A DNA stretch of 28,452 nucleotides, from the IMG/VR virus record IMGVR_UViG_3300044742_000150, positions 1 through 28,452 of that record; one strand, given 5' to 3'. This document shows, piece by piece, positions 13,532 through 21,674 of the stretch (position 1 is its first letter; the number at the start of each line of letters is the position of its first letter). The DNA is from a virus. The translations under genes were made by a program, and so were the position numbers. The notes under the pieces are model-generated. The model had not been told where the DNA came from, did not search any database, and worked only from the letters and a program-made list of their open reading frames with translations.

Positions 13532-14019
13532 GCGTGACAAGCAACATTGACCAAGTGCAACAACAGCTTGCGACGATCCGCGTGGCTGTGCGCGAGGCGA
13601 TTGTTCGCAGCCTGCATGAGTCAGGGTTGATCGTGCGCGCGCGAGCGGTGGTCAAGGCTCCTGTCTCGGCAGGTCAGCTGCGAGCCTCGATTACGCATGA
13701 GGTGGACGCCGCAGCGCTGACCGTGACGGTGGGATCGACCGCCATGCATGCGGTCTATCAGGAGACCGGCACGCGGCCTGGCTATGGGCCCAATGCGGGC
13801 AGCGGCCGTGGCATGCCGCCCGAGGGATCCCTCTTGCGCTGGGTAATGAGGACGTTCGGCGTTGGGCAGAAGGAAGGCGAGGGAATCGAGTTCCTGGTGA
13901 GGCGCAAGATCCAACGTGAGGGCACCAAGCCGCAGCCGTTCCTGGGCCCTGCGTGGGAGGAGTCGCGTGGTGACATCGCGGCAGCGTTCGAGCGAAACCT
14001 GGCGAGCGTAACGAAATGA
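13528..14019 (+). CDS. HK97 gp10-like neck / tail completion protein
   Basis: This 163-residue protein has the HK97-gp10_like signature: an N-terminal helix (NIDQVQQQLATIRVAVREAIVRSLHESGLIVRARA), then VKAPVSAGQLRASITHEV, GSTAMHAVYQETGTRPGYGPN, and the C-terminal PQPFLGPAWEESRGDIAAAF. In gp10 relatives the [YH].YQE.GT and PQPFL.PA motifs are the most conserved. These proteins act at the neck in tail completion. A Gly/Pro-rich insertion (GSGRGMPPEG) follows the YQETGT motif and may contain extra loops. It is coupled to the gene before by ATGA and followed closely by the terminator-type gene. Confidence 0.8.
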   Translation: MSVTSNIDQVQQQLATIRVAVREAIVRSLHESGLIVRARAVVKAPVSAGQLRASITHEVDAAALTVTVGSTAMHAVYQETGTRPGYGPNAGSGRGMPPEGSLLRWVMRTFGVGQKEGEGIEFLVRRKIQREGTKPQPFLGPAWEESRGDIAAAFERNLASVTK

Positions 14020-14020
14020 C

Positions 14021-14491
14021 ATGGCCAACACGATCAGAACGAAAGAAATCGGGCTGCACATTATCAGCCTGCTCGACGCTGCGGGGCTCTCCCTGGTTAC
14101 GGCGCAACTGGGAATGCTCGAGGATTATCTCGGTGTTGAGGACATCACTGCGATTCTTCCGGCTGTTCTGGTTGCGCCGATTATCACTGACTCTGAGTTC
14201 CGAACGATTGCCGAGTTTCGCGTTATCGACACGTTCCGGATTATCTATGCGCAGGAGTTTGCAACCGGACAAGAGCGTGTCCCCATCATGCTCGACAAGG
14301 CGCGGATTATCGTTGACGCGATTTCGGCAACCAAGAACTTCCCCGGGCTGTTGCCGCCGGTTCTTCCTCAAGTCGAGGTTCAGTTTGTTTCGCGCATCGA
14401 ATGGGAGCCTGAAGAGAACAGGTTTGCTGGCATCGCCGGAACACAAATCAAAGCAATTGCAATCACTGAAACCGTGAGAATGGTCACGTGA
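14021..14491 (+). CDS. Probable tail terminator protein
   Basis: This 156-residue protein occupies the tail terminator position, after the gp10-like gene and before the tail tube. It has the family's alternating helix/strand pattern: KEIGLHIISLLDAAGL at the start, ILPAVLVAPIITDSEF, TFRIIYAQEFATGQERVPIMLDKARIIVDAI, and the final KAIAITETVRMV strand. Proteins of the gp37/DUF1834 and lambda gpU types cap the tube and stop its growth. No single diagnostic motif is visible, so the name rests on order, length and secondary structure pattern. It begins one base after the preceding stop. Confidence 0.6.
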   Translation: MANTIRTKEIGLHIISLLDAAGLSLVTAQLGMLEDYLGVEDITAILPAVLVAPIITDSEFRTIAEFRVIDTFRIIYAQEFATGQERVPIMLDKARIIVDAISATKNFPGLLPPVLPQVEVQFVSRIEWEPEENRFAGIAGTQIKAIAITETVRMVT

Positions 14492-14495
14492 ACCT

Positions 14496-15344
14496 ATGGC
14501 AATCACAAAAGACACAGTGCACAAGCTGACTGCAAAGACCGCCGCGGCTGGCGCCGGCATCCTTACGATTCCAGCCTTCATTGTAGATACACCAACGTCT
14601 TCGGATTCCACGCTTACCGTTGGGGTATCGATCGGGAGCATTGCGGCCGTTAGCTCGATCATGCGCGATGGTCAGTCGCTTACACTTGTCGGTGCGCAGA
14701 CCAATACTGGCAACTGCCGGGCTGAGTTGTGGCGATTGGTCGGACCCAATGAGGGTACGGCCGACATTGTGATTACGTTCTCGATTTCTACTCGCGCGGT
14801 TGCTACCGCTCTCACATTGGTAGATGTCTACGGCCCGACACCATTCGATACGTACCTCGGTGCTACCGGCCTATCGCAGGACGCTACGCTTACCTATACC
14901 AATGGCTCATCGGGAGATCTGGCTGTTGTTGTTGTTGCTAAGCTCGACTCGACCGAGCCCGATCTAACGCCCGGCACAGCCACTGTTCAAGAAGGCGAAG
15001 ACGTTACCGCCGACGGTACCGCAGCGCTCAATGTTGTGCATTTCATGGGAACTGAGCCAATTGCGGCGCCAAGCCAGGTTGTCAATGCGACTTGGGCCAC
15101 GACTGATCGCGAGTGGGCTCTCGTCGTCGCAAGCGCCAATGCCATGGCTGCTATTAGCACGTCCTTTCAATGGAAGGGGCCTAACAATTGTCAGTTGCAA
15201 GGCTTCGCGACCGAGATGGAATTCGACGGCATATACACAATTCCGATGGCTGTCTTTCAGGGATTCTATGGCAATGGCGGGATTGAGCTGGACTCAGACG
15301 GCGTGATCAGCGGCAACGATGATATTCGACTGCTCAAGCAGTAA
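14496..15344 (+). CDS. Beta-sandwich virion protein of unknown role
   Basis: This 282-residue protein is rich in beta strands. It shows a pattern I have seen in phage and bacterial surface proteins: TLTVGVSIGSIAAVSSIMRDGQSLTLVGAQTN, then AELWRLVGPNEGTADIVITFS, then ALTLVDVYGPTPFDTY. The family is an uncharacterised all-beta domain. A second half from ~195 ends in a linker and a separate C-terminal region (WKGPNNCQLQGFATEMEFDGIYTIP...). It lies between tail terminator and tail tube, where a decoration or tube-associated protein could be encoded. The start ATG 14496 is four bases after the preceding stop. Function not assigned. Confidence 0.5.
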   Translation: MAITKDTVHKLTAKTAAAGAGILTIPAFIVDTPTSSDSTLTVGVSIGSIAAVSSIMRDGQSLTLVGAQTNTGNCRAELWRLVGPNEGTADIVITFSISTRAVATALTLVDVYGPTPFDTYLGATGLSQDATLTYTNGSSGDLAVVVVAKLDSTEPDLTPGTATVQEGEDVTADGTAALNVVHFMGTEPIAAPSQVVNATWATTDREWALVVASANAMAAISTSFQWKGPNNCQLQGFATEMEFDGIYTIPMAVFQGFYGNGGIELDSDGVISGNDDIRLLKQ

Positions 15345-15363
15345 TGTTCTGATGCAATAACTT

Positions 15364-15376
15364 GGAGTTGATGCGA
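15364..15376 (+). promoter_or_regulatory. Ribosome binding site of first tail tube gene
   Basis: GGAG at 15364-15367 stands eight bases before the ATG at 15376. The parallel gene at 16440 has GGAG at 16429-16432, seven bases before its ATG, so the two tube genes have duplicated leaders as well as duplicated coding parts. Confidence 0.55.
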
Positions 15377-16410
15377 TGGCAGGTCTAGGTTTCGGTCATG
15401 ACAGTTATATGGGGGTTTCCAAAGAAGCCTCCTACGGTGTCAGTGGCGGAACGCCAACACAGGCCAACACCTTTCACATTGCGCGCGGTGGTGATAGCTG
15501 GGATGCCATGTTTGACAAGATCGAGGCCTCGGCGGTCGGATTACTTGGGCCTGCATATGAACACCTTGGCGATGGCAAGATTGATCCAAAGGGCAGCTTC
15601 CAGGTGGAAATGCCCTATCAGGGGCTCGAGTATCCGATCTGGGCCGCAATGGGTTTTCCCATCGTCACTACCAGCGGCGGGCCAGCCTTTACCCATACGC
15701 TCACGATCAACGATCAGGGGTATCAAAGCGGCATTGCAGAAGGCCTGAGTCTGTTTGTGCAGCGCGGCAAGGAAGCTAATTCGACTTTCGTTTACACCGG
15801 CACGCGCTTTACATCGATGGAGTTTAGCTGTCAAAAAGACGGCTTCCTGATGGTGAATCTGGATGGCTGTTCGCAAAACGTAGCACAGGCCAACGCGTTT
15901 GTGAGCACCGGCGCCACACTGCCCGATCCGAAAGGCATGTTTACTTTCGTTGACGGTGTTGTGCAATTCAACGATGGCGCCGTGAAGACAGTGCCGTGCC
16001 GCAATATGCGGCTGAAGCTGAACAACGCGCTCGAGACCGACCGATTCCTTGCTGGTTCGCGCATCCGCCAATCGCCGGAACGTGGCGGCAAGCTGGAATG
16101 CACCGCTAACTTCACATTTGATTTTGAAGACACTGACCTGTGGAACCTATTCAAAAACCAGACGCTCTTTCAGTTTTTTGCTAATTTCATTTCGCCGACC
16201 GTCATTCCGGGCAGCGGTTCATCTTACGCGATGTTCATTCGCGGTGGGCATTCGGGACAGAATCAGGCGCGCGTGCGACAGCTTCCTCTCCATGCTCAAG
16301 ATGAAGGCATTATCACGGCCGAGCTTGAAATGAAGTTCTACCGCAATGCCGCCGAGACAAATAGAGAGCTGCAACTTGTGTTAGTGAATGGCCGCTCGTC
16401 GATTGTGTGA
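15376..16410 (+). CDS. Major tail tube protein, copy 1
   Basis: This 344-residue protein begins MAGLGFGHDSYMGVSKEASYG, the typical start of a phage tail tube protein family. Beta-rich segments follow: DKIEASAVGLLGPAYEHLGDGKIDPKGSFQVEMPYQGLEYPIW, LSLFVQRGKEANSTFVYTGTRFTSMEFSC, and near the end AELEMKFYRNAAETNRELQLVLVNG. Tube proteins stack as hexameric rings to form the DNA channel. The protein is clearly paralogous to the next gene through GLLG, F.VEMPYQG.E, NSTFVY.G, DR(F/Y)L, R.R..P...ARVRQ.P and (M/I)K.YR(N/D)AAET. It is larger than many tube proteins (~150-250 residues), so it may contain a surface insertion domain. A GGAG site precedes the ATG. Confidence 0.8.
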   Translation: MAGLGFGHDSYMGVSKEASYGVSGGTPTQANTFHIARGGDSWDAMFDKIEASAVGLLGPAYEHLGDGKIDPKGSFQVEMPYQGLEYPIWAAMGFPIVTTSGGPAFTHTLTINDQGYQSGIAEGLSLFVQRGKEANSTFVYTGTRFTSMEFSCQKDGFLMVNLDGCSQNVAQANAFVSTGATLPDPKGMFTFVDGVVQFNDGAVKTVPCRNMRLKLNNALETDRFLAGSRIRQSPERGGKLECTANFTFDFEDTDLWNLFKNQTLFQFFANFISPTVIPGSGSSYAMFIRGGHSGQNQARVRQLPLHAQDEGIITAELEMKFYRNAAETNRELQLVLVNGRSSIV

Positions 16411-16439
16411 TGATATTGCGATGACAATGGAGTCATGAC

Positions 16440-17540
16440 ATGCCAGGCTTTGGGCACAATAGTTATCTAGGTTTCGGCGAAGAAACAACGTGGGGCACCG
16501 CAGTCGCCGCCACTAACTATCTTTGGATTGACAAAGGCGGCGACAATGCCAACCAGACGCAGAACTGGATCGACACCAGTGCGGTCGGATTGCTTGGTAC
16601 CGCCACCGAGTTGTCATTCGCCGGCACGCGCGACGCGAGCGGGGACTTCGGCTTTGAGATGCCATACCAGGGCGTCGAGCGCATTGTCAAGCACGCGCTC
16701 GGGCAGGCATGGTTTGAAAGCCCCTATCTATCACCTGACACAGCTGTTAAACGTTTCACGTTTGATGTGAACGACGACCTTACGGAAATGAGACATGGCG
16801 CAACCCTGTCAGGCAAGAAGGGCCTAACATTGCGCATGACTCGCGACTTCCTCATTCCCAATTCAACGTTTGTATACAACGGCTCGAAGATCGACTCTAT
16901 TGAATGGAGCATGCAGCCAAATCAAAATCTGCGCTGCAAGATCGCATTTGTTGGCAAGGGGTTCGACAACCCAGCAGGCGGACAGGGAACGTTTGCAGCA
17001 ATCAACTTCGGGTTCTTCAACTATTACCAGGGCGTGCTCACCTACACCAGCACGGCGGCTGGTACAGTCATTGTCCCGCTCGAGAGCTGGTCGCTGACCT
17101 TCAAGAATAATCTGGACCGTGACAGGTATTTATTCAGCGGCCAGGATCGCCGCGAGCCCGTGCGTAAGGCAAAGATCGAGTGTACACAGCGCTTTACTGC
17201 CGAGTTCAACAATATCGTTGTTCCGAATCAGAGCACGCTTGCCATGTTCGAGGATATGAAGAACGGCAAGCCGTGTCAGATGGATATGACGTTTCTGGGC
17301 CCGTTCATTAGCCCTAACAAGAAATTCAAGCTGTCGTTCCTTTCAGCAACGCAGGCGGGCCAATTGCAAGCGCGCGTGCGTCAATTCCCGGTCAAGGTCG
17401 CAGACGAAGGCCGAATCAAGGTTGATGTCGAAATCAAGCATTATCGAGACGCGGCGGAAACGCCGCCGGTCATTCCTGGCGATAGTCGGCGCGAACTGCG
17501 CGTTGTGATGGAAAACCTTGCAGCTGGTACGGACATTTAA
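16440..17540 (+). CDS. Major tail tube protein, copy 2 (paralogue)
   Basis: This 366-residue paralogue of the preceding gene starts MPGFGHNSYLGFGEETTWGT. It keeps the same framework: WIDTSAVGLLGTATELSF, GDFGFEMPYQGVERIV, LTLRMTRDFLIPNSTFVYNGSKIDSIEWS, LDRDRYLFSGQDRREPVRKAKIECTQRF, QARVRQFPVKVADEGRIKVDVEIKHYRDAAET. The two differ mainly in loops and in the middle. Either both build the tube (alternating, or one at each end), or one is a specialised initiator, terminal ring or decoration. The sequence does not show which copy is the abundant one. Its start follows a GGAG-type site, 29 bases after the first copy's stop. Confidence 0.8.
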   Translation: MPGFGHNSYLGFGEETTWGTAVAATNYLWIDKGGDNANQTQNWIDTSAVGLLGTATELSFAGTRDASGDFGFEMPYQGVERIVKHALGQAWFESPYLSPDTAVKRFTFDVNDDLTEMRHGATLSGKKGLTLRMTRDFLIPNSTFVYNGSKIDSIEWSMQPNQNLRCKIAFVGKGFDNPAGGQGTFAAINFGFFNYYQGVLTYTSTAAGTVIVPLESWSLTFKNNLDRDRYLFSGQDRREPVRKAKIECTQRFTAEFNNIVVPNQSTLAMFEDMKNGKPCQMDMTFLGPFISPNKKFKLSFLSATQAGQLQARVRQFPVKVADEGRIKVDVEIKHYRDAAETPPVIPGDSRRELRVVMENLAAGTDI

Positions 17541-17560
17541 TGAGCAGTCGATAAAAGAAA

Positions 17561-18094
17561 ATGAAAAGGATGGGTGGTTCTATGGCAGGTGGCAATTCCT
17601 CTCTCGCAACCGTAGTCGGGGCGCCAAAGGCATCGATCGACATTGATGGCAAGACCTACCATCTCATGCCGCTAACCATGCGAGATATGCACGAGTTTGC
17701 AGAGACCGCGGACGCGTTCAATGCTGCAAACGCGGACCGGCTTGAGTGGAAGAACGACGTCAAGAAGTGGGAAAACTATCGCGACGAGTACAACGAAAAG
17801 ACGCTGCGCGGGGAAACCGTCGGCACGCCGCCAGGACCGCGACCACCGAAGCCTCCTTATCTCAGCTCGGCCAAGACGATCGAAGGAACGCTTATGCTCC
17901 TTTGGTCGGCAATTCGCAAGTCAGGGCTGACGCAAGAACAGATCGACCGAAAGAGCTGGGCAATTACCCTTGACGATCTCTTCGACAAGCTCGAGTGGCG
18001 CCGCATCGATGAGGTCAATGAGGTACTCGCGCTTTTTTTCGTACCGGTGAAGAAGACCGAAGCGACGCCATTAGAACCCGCAATGCAGATCTAG
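17561..18094 (+). CDS. Tail assembly chaperone, short (zero-frame) form
   Basis: This 177-residue protein sits between tail tube and tape measure, the fixed position of gpG-type tail chaperones. Features include a short N-terminal strand (KASIDIDGKTYHLMPLTMRDMHEFAE), a lysine/glutamate-rich helical middle, a Pro-rich linker (GTPPGPRPPKPPYLS), and a C-terminal helix pair (TIEGTLMLLWSAIRKSGLTQ...LDDLFDKLEWRRIDEVNEVLALFF). Near its end lies a T TTT TTC slippery site that allows a -1 shift into a 100-codon extension. Start codon choice is uncertain: ATG 17561, ATG 17570 or ATG 17582, the last preceded by AAAAGGA. The short and long forms are expected to coat the tape measure protein during tube assembly. 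Confidence 0.8.
   Translation: MKRMGGSMAGGNSSLATVVGAPKASIDIDGKTYHLMPLTMRDMHEFAETADAFNAANADRLEWKNDVKKWENYRDEYNEKTLRGETVGTPPGPRPPKPPYLSSAKTIEGTLMLLWSAIRKSGLTQEQIDRKSWAITLDDLFDKLEWRRIDEVNEVLALFFVPVKKTEATPLEPAMQI
18034..18040 (+). promoter_or_regulatory. Programmed -1 frameshift slippery site (T TTT TTC)
   Basis: In the chaperone frame the codons read GCG CTT TTT TTC, giving the heptamer T_TTT_TTC, on which both tRNAs can re-pair after slipping back one base. GAGG at 18020-18023 is a Shine-Dalgarno-like element about ten bases upstream, the kind that stimulates -1 shifts. A short CGGT...ACCG hairpin (18045-18059) follows four bases downstream. After the shift the frame stays open for 100 codons. 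Confidence 0.85.
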
Positions 18095-18342
18095 CGGAAA
18101 GGGGTCTGCTGCCGGTTGAGTTTATTCGCCCGCGCGCGTCTGAAACCAACTGGAAAGCGATCTTCTTCGAGCTGGTCAAGCTTGGAATCGAGCCGCACAA
18201 GGTAGCCGACATGCTGTGTATTCACGTGAACATGCTGATGAGCGAGCTTGCAGAGCGCCGCTCAACGCAGTCGCGGAACATCAGCATTGCGGCGGGGCGC
18301 AAGGGCCAGCTAACCAACGTCGTGGTATTGAATCCAGTGTGA
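18040..18342 (+). CDS. Tail assembly chaperone -1 frame extension (gpT-like)
   Basis: Read in the -1 frame from the slippery site, this 100-codon extension ends at TGA 18340-18342 just before the tape measure gene. It contains LPVEFIRPRASETNWKAIFF, ELVKLGIEPHKVADML and SELAERR, typical of the T-part of G/GT pairs, and ends NVVVLNPV. The long form would be 160 + 100 = 260 residues. There is no good ATG in this frame until 18211, so separate translation of the full domain is unlikely. In lambda the ratio of G to GT controls tail assembly and only the GT form binds the tape measure; a similar role is inferred here. Confidence 0.8.
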   Translation, partial: RTGEEDRSDAIRTRNADLAERGLLPVEFIRPRASETNWKAIFFELVKLGIEPHKVADMLCIHVNMLMSELAERRSTQSRNISIAAGRKGQLTNVVVLNPV

Positions 18343-18359
18343 TGCATCTCTAGGCGTCC

Positions 18360-21300
18360 ATGGCCGATCTCGTTCTCAGGCATGTCATCGAGGCAGATGA
18401 CCGGCTAACCCCGGCGCTCGCGGCTATTGAAGAGCGGCTCGCCTCGTTTGCCGAGGCCATGGCCGCAGCCTTCTCACCCACGCAGGCAGGAATCGACACA
18501 GCGGCGCTTGCGCTTGAGGATGTGGCCGCTAGTTCGGGCAAGGCGGCTGAGGCGATTGGCGGGGAAGCTACGGCCGCTACCGAGGCCTTCTCGGCGTCCG
18601 TTGAGTCGGCGACCGGCAGTGCGGTTACCGGCATGGGGGAGGTTCAGGGGGCCGCTGGCGAAGTAGCCACGGCGACGGTGGCGGCAGGCCAGGAGGGCGC
18701 CGCCGGACTGGGAGCGCTCTCAGACGGTGTCGGCGGCGTGACCATCCATTTCAACACTGCTGCCGATGCCGCAGACTTCTTTCGCGAGAAGAGCAAGGCG
18801 GCTGCCGACGATGCCACTTTTTCGTTCACCGAGTTGAATCAGTCGCTTGAGTTGCTCGAGAAAGGATTTCACGCGATCACGGGCGCCATCTCGGGTCTTT
18901 TCCATGGCGCCACTGATCTGGTGCGCGCGTTTGGCGAAGACCAGGCCGCAACGATTCGGTTCAGCAACGCGCTCGAGCTTCAAGGGCCGATCACGCAAGA
19001 GCTGATCGGCGATTACCGCAACCTCGCCGCGATCATTGGCGAGCGCTTCGCCTTCTCTGGTGACGCGATCGAGCGCATGGGCGCGCGCGTCATCGCTTTT
19101 GGCCGGCTGACACGTGAGCAGACCGGTAGCGCGATCCAGGCCGTCGCGACGTTCGCCCGTGCAACCGAGACCGACCTTGATTCGGCAGGCGCCCAGTTTG
19201 GCCGTGTGTTCGCCAGGATCAACGATGCGGTCGAAGGGGAGCAAATCACGCTTGGCCGCACTGGCCTCGCGTTCCGGGCAACTGGCGACGCCGCGCGCGA
19301 CTTCGCCACGTTTGTCGAGCTGGCTGGAGGCAGGTTCACCAAGACTGCGATCGAGATGGCGCAGGGTGCAACAGCGCAGTTCGACCGGATCGCCGACAAG
19401 TGGGAGGACTTGAAGGAAGACCTCGGCGGCAAGCTGTTTGATGCACCAGCAACACAGGCGTTATTCAAAGCGGTGCAGGATGCAATCGACGATCTCATCG
19501 GCGCCGTTCACAACCTGACAGCGACTGATATCAAGGAATGGGTCAATGGCTTTATTGGCGTAATGACGATTGCCGGGAGCACTGTTCTTGCTCTTGCGCG
19601 CGGAGTTGATTTCCTCTCGTCGAAGCTGATCGATGTTGCCAATTTGCCAACAACGTTCAAGCTCGACAATGTCATAACCGAGCTGAAAGCTGTCACTAAT
19701 GAAGCGGTCGCGCTAGATGATCAGATCGCGCAGGTTAAGGCAACAATTGCTGATCTTAGTTCCGCTCCGGATCCATGGGGCGCACAGAAAGCGTCGATCA
19801 CGGAACAAACAGTTGTGCTAAATGCGCTGATCGAGCAGGTTGACAGGCTCAAGGTTAGGAGCAGAGAGCTAGAGGCAGAAGCAACAGGTCTAGAAGATGC
19901 ATTGTTGCCTGCTGTCAATGCACAGAGGTTTCTCGAGTCGATCGATGATGCGCTGATGAAGGCGCAGACGCAAATCACCAATTTCCGCGTGAGCATGGCT
20001 GATGATTTCCAAGGGCCGCCAGCGCCACGCGATTTGATTGGTGATATGCAAGGCCCGCCTATGTTCGATGTCGAAGCGAGCAGGGCGGCAGTTGACGGGT
20101 ACGGCGCTGCGGGATCGGCCAGCGTAGACTATAGCCGCAAGGTCGAAGACGCACGCCAACGACAGCTCGCATTCAACGATGCGCTCGGGCAAATGAACCT
20201 GCGCGCTGCTGTGCCGTTCCGCAATGTCTCGGCAGACTTCATTAGCGACGTGCTCAAGGGAGAGAAAGGTTTCCGCGATGCATTCTCCGACCTTGGCAGG
20301 AACCTAAAGAATAGCTTCATCGACAGCTTTACCGAGGGGCTGACCGATCAGCTCTTCAAGGGCCTGGGCCTCGACACGATCGCAGGGCAGCTCTTCGGCG
20401 GCGGGATCAAGACGGAGCAGGGCGGGATTGCCGGCGGCACGCTGGGGGCCATTCCAAAGGCCTTCGGCAGCATCTTTCCAGGCGGCGACAGTGAGGACGT
20501 TGCCGCCCCGCTGAAGGATGCAGGAGCTGATCTGACTTCTGCGGCTGCTGACGTGGCCAAAGGCGGCAAGGATGTCACTGCTGCGGCTTCCAAAGGCGTC
20601 AGCACGGCCAGCACGACAATCAGCAGCTCGACCACCAACATCCTGATTTCTCTGCTGACGCCGATGACCGCGGGCCAAGTCACGATCGGGAGTAGCATCC
20701 TCACGCCAATCATCACGCTCGGAACGGTCATGGAGTCGGCCGCTGCGACCGTGTTCTCTGCCATCACGTTCATGGTTATCCCCGTGGTCGGCCAAGTCAG
20801 TGCCCCCACAGCAATTGCTGTGATCGTCGGGATTTGCGGCCTGATTCTGACAGCCGCCTATGGCGTTGCTGTCGCCGTTGCAGAAGAAGTGAATATCGCT
20901 GCTGTTGCTGTGACGATCCCGACGGCTTTCGTGATCAATCTCGAGGGCGTGCGTGTGATGGGCGTTGCCGGAGTTGTTCAGGGCATTCTCATCACTAGCC
21001 TGGACGAAGCAAAATTCAGCTCTGTTGTTGGTGGTGTATTTATCGCGCACATCAGCAACGCGGAGTTTACTGGGCAGGTTATTGGTGCGCCTGGTGGTGG
21101 TGGCGGCGGTGGCGGGCTGTTCGGCAAGATCGGCGGCAAGATCAGGGACAAGCTCGGATTCGCTGAAGGCGGCATTACAACATCACCGATTTTCTCGCTG
21201 AACGTTGCTGGCGAGCGCGGGCGCGAAGTCATCGCACCACTGAGTCAATTGCCTGGGTTGCTCTTCCCCATGTTCGCGCGACTCTTCGAGCAGGCAATAA

Positions 21301-21671
21301 CGCTCAACGTGACCATGCCAGCTGTGCGCGGTATTCCAGCAATGCATGGTCCAGGCGTCACCACGCCGCGCATGACAACTCCTGGCGAGTCGCTTTCACG
21401 CAATGCGTTTGACGAGGCCACCATGCGCCGCCCTGGCGGCGGGATAGGAGCGACCATTAATAAAATCGAGATCAATTTGCAGGTTGATTCAAGTGTGTTC
21501 GACGACGAGGCGCAGGCGCGCAAGCTTGGCGAGCGGGTGACGACCTTGCTTGGCGAGAGAATCAGCAGGTCGCTCAAAGCCCGTGGCATTCCTGTTGATC
21601 AGCCAAGCGGCGTCGTGGTCGACAGCTCGAGCCTGCTTTTTCATCGCAAGCGACGCAAGGACAACGTGTAA
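18360..21671 (+). CDS. Tape measure protein
   Basis: This 1103-residue protein is the largest in the window and directly follows the chaperone pair, so it should set tail length. Residues 1-150 are Ala-rich helical (LTPALAAIEERLASFAEAMAAAF...). The middle (~150-560) is helical with TMP-type text such as GFHAITGAISGLFHGATDLVRAFGEDQAATIRFSNAL. A hydrophobic stretch (~760-880; SLLTPMTAGQVTIGSSILTPIITLGTVMES...GICGLILTAAYGVAVAV) follows, as expected of proteins that enter or cross membranes at DNA ejection. A run of glycines (~911-920) precedes FAEGGITTSP...VAGERGREVIAPL, a motif common near tape measure C-termini. At roughly 1.5 angstrom per residue the tail would be about 165 nm. ATG 18360 has a weak ribosome site. 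Confidence 0.88.
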   Translation: MADLVLRHVIEADDRLTPALAAIEERLASFAEAMAAAFSPTQAGIDTAALALEDVAASSGKAAEAIGGEATAATEAFSASVESATGSAVTGMGEVQGAAGEVATATVAAGQEGAAGLGALSDGVGGVTIHFNTAADAADFFREKSKAAADDATFSFTELNQSLELLEKGFHAITGAISGLFHGATDLVRAFGEDQAATIRFSNALELQGPITQELIGDYRNLAAIIGERFAFSGDAIERMGARVIAFGRLTREQTGSAIQAVATFARATETDLDSAGAQFGRVFARINDAVEGEQITLGRTGLAFRATGDAARDFATFVELAGGRFTKTAIEMAQGATAQFDRIADKWEDLKEDLGGKLFDAPATQALFKAVQDAIDDLIGAVHNLTATDIKEWVNGFIGVMTIAGSTVLALARGVDFLSSKLIDVANLPTTFKLDNVITELKAVTNEAVALDDQIAQVKATIADLSSAPDPWGAQKASITEQTVVLNALIEQVDRLKVRSRELEAEATGLEDALLPAVNAQRFLESIDDALMKAQTQITNFRVSMADDFQGPPAPRDLIGDMQGPPMFDVEASRAAVDGYGAAGSASVDYSRKVEDARQRQLAFNDALGQMNLRAAVPFRNVSADFISDVLKGEKGFRDAFSDLGRNLKNSFIDSFTEGLTDQLFKGLGLDTIAGQLFGGGIKTEQGGIAGGTLGAIPKAFGSIFPGGDSEDVAAPLKDAGADLTSAAADVAKGGKDVTAAASKGVSTASTTISSSTTNILISLLTPMTAGQVTIGSSILTPIITLGTVMESAAATVFSAITFMVIPVVGQVSAPTAIAVIVGICGLILTAAYGVAVAVAEEVNIAAVAVTIPTAFVINLEGVRVMGVAGVVQGILITSLDEAKFSSVVGGVFIAHISNAEFTGQVIGAPGGGGGGGGLFGKIGGKIRDKLGFAEGGITTSPIFSLNVAGERGREVIAPLSQLPGLLFPMFARLFEQAITLNVTMPAVRGIPAMHGPGVTTPRMTTPGESLSRNAFDEATMRRPGGGIGATINKIEINLQVDSSVFDDEAQARKLGERVTTLLGERISRSLKARGIPVDQPSGVVVDSSSLLFHRKRRKDNV

Positions 21672-21674
21672 CCA

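Noticed and set aside
13691-14662. Minus-strand frame of 323 codons over the gp10-like and terminator genes
   Set aside because: The opposite strand carries well-supported neck and tail genes with ATGA coupling; the antisense translation is low-complexity and Arg/Ser/Pro-rich.
15376-17540. One of the two paralogues as a contractile tail sheath protein
   Set aside because: Both are mutually similar tube-type proteins of 344 and 366 residues without sheath motifs, and no baseplate wedge or contractile-tail genes follow.
18211-18342. Independent small gene starting at ATG 18211 before the tape measure gene
   Set aside because: This ATG would start in the middle of the conserved T-domain, whereas the T TTT TTC slippery site upstream explains expression of the whole domain.
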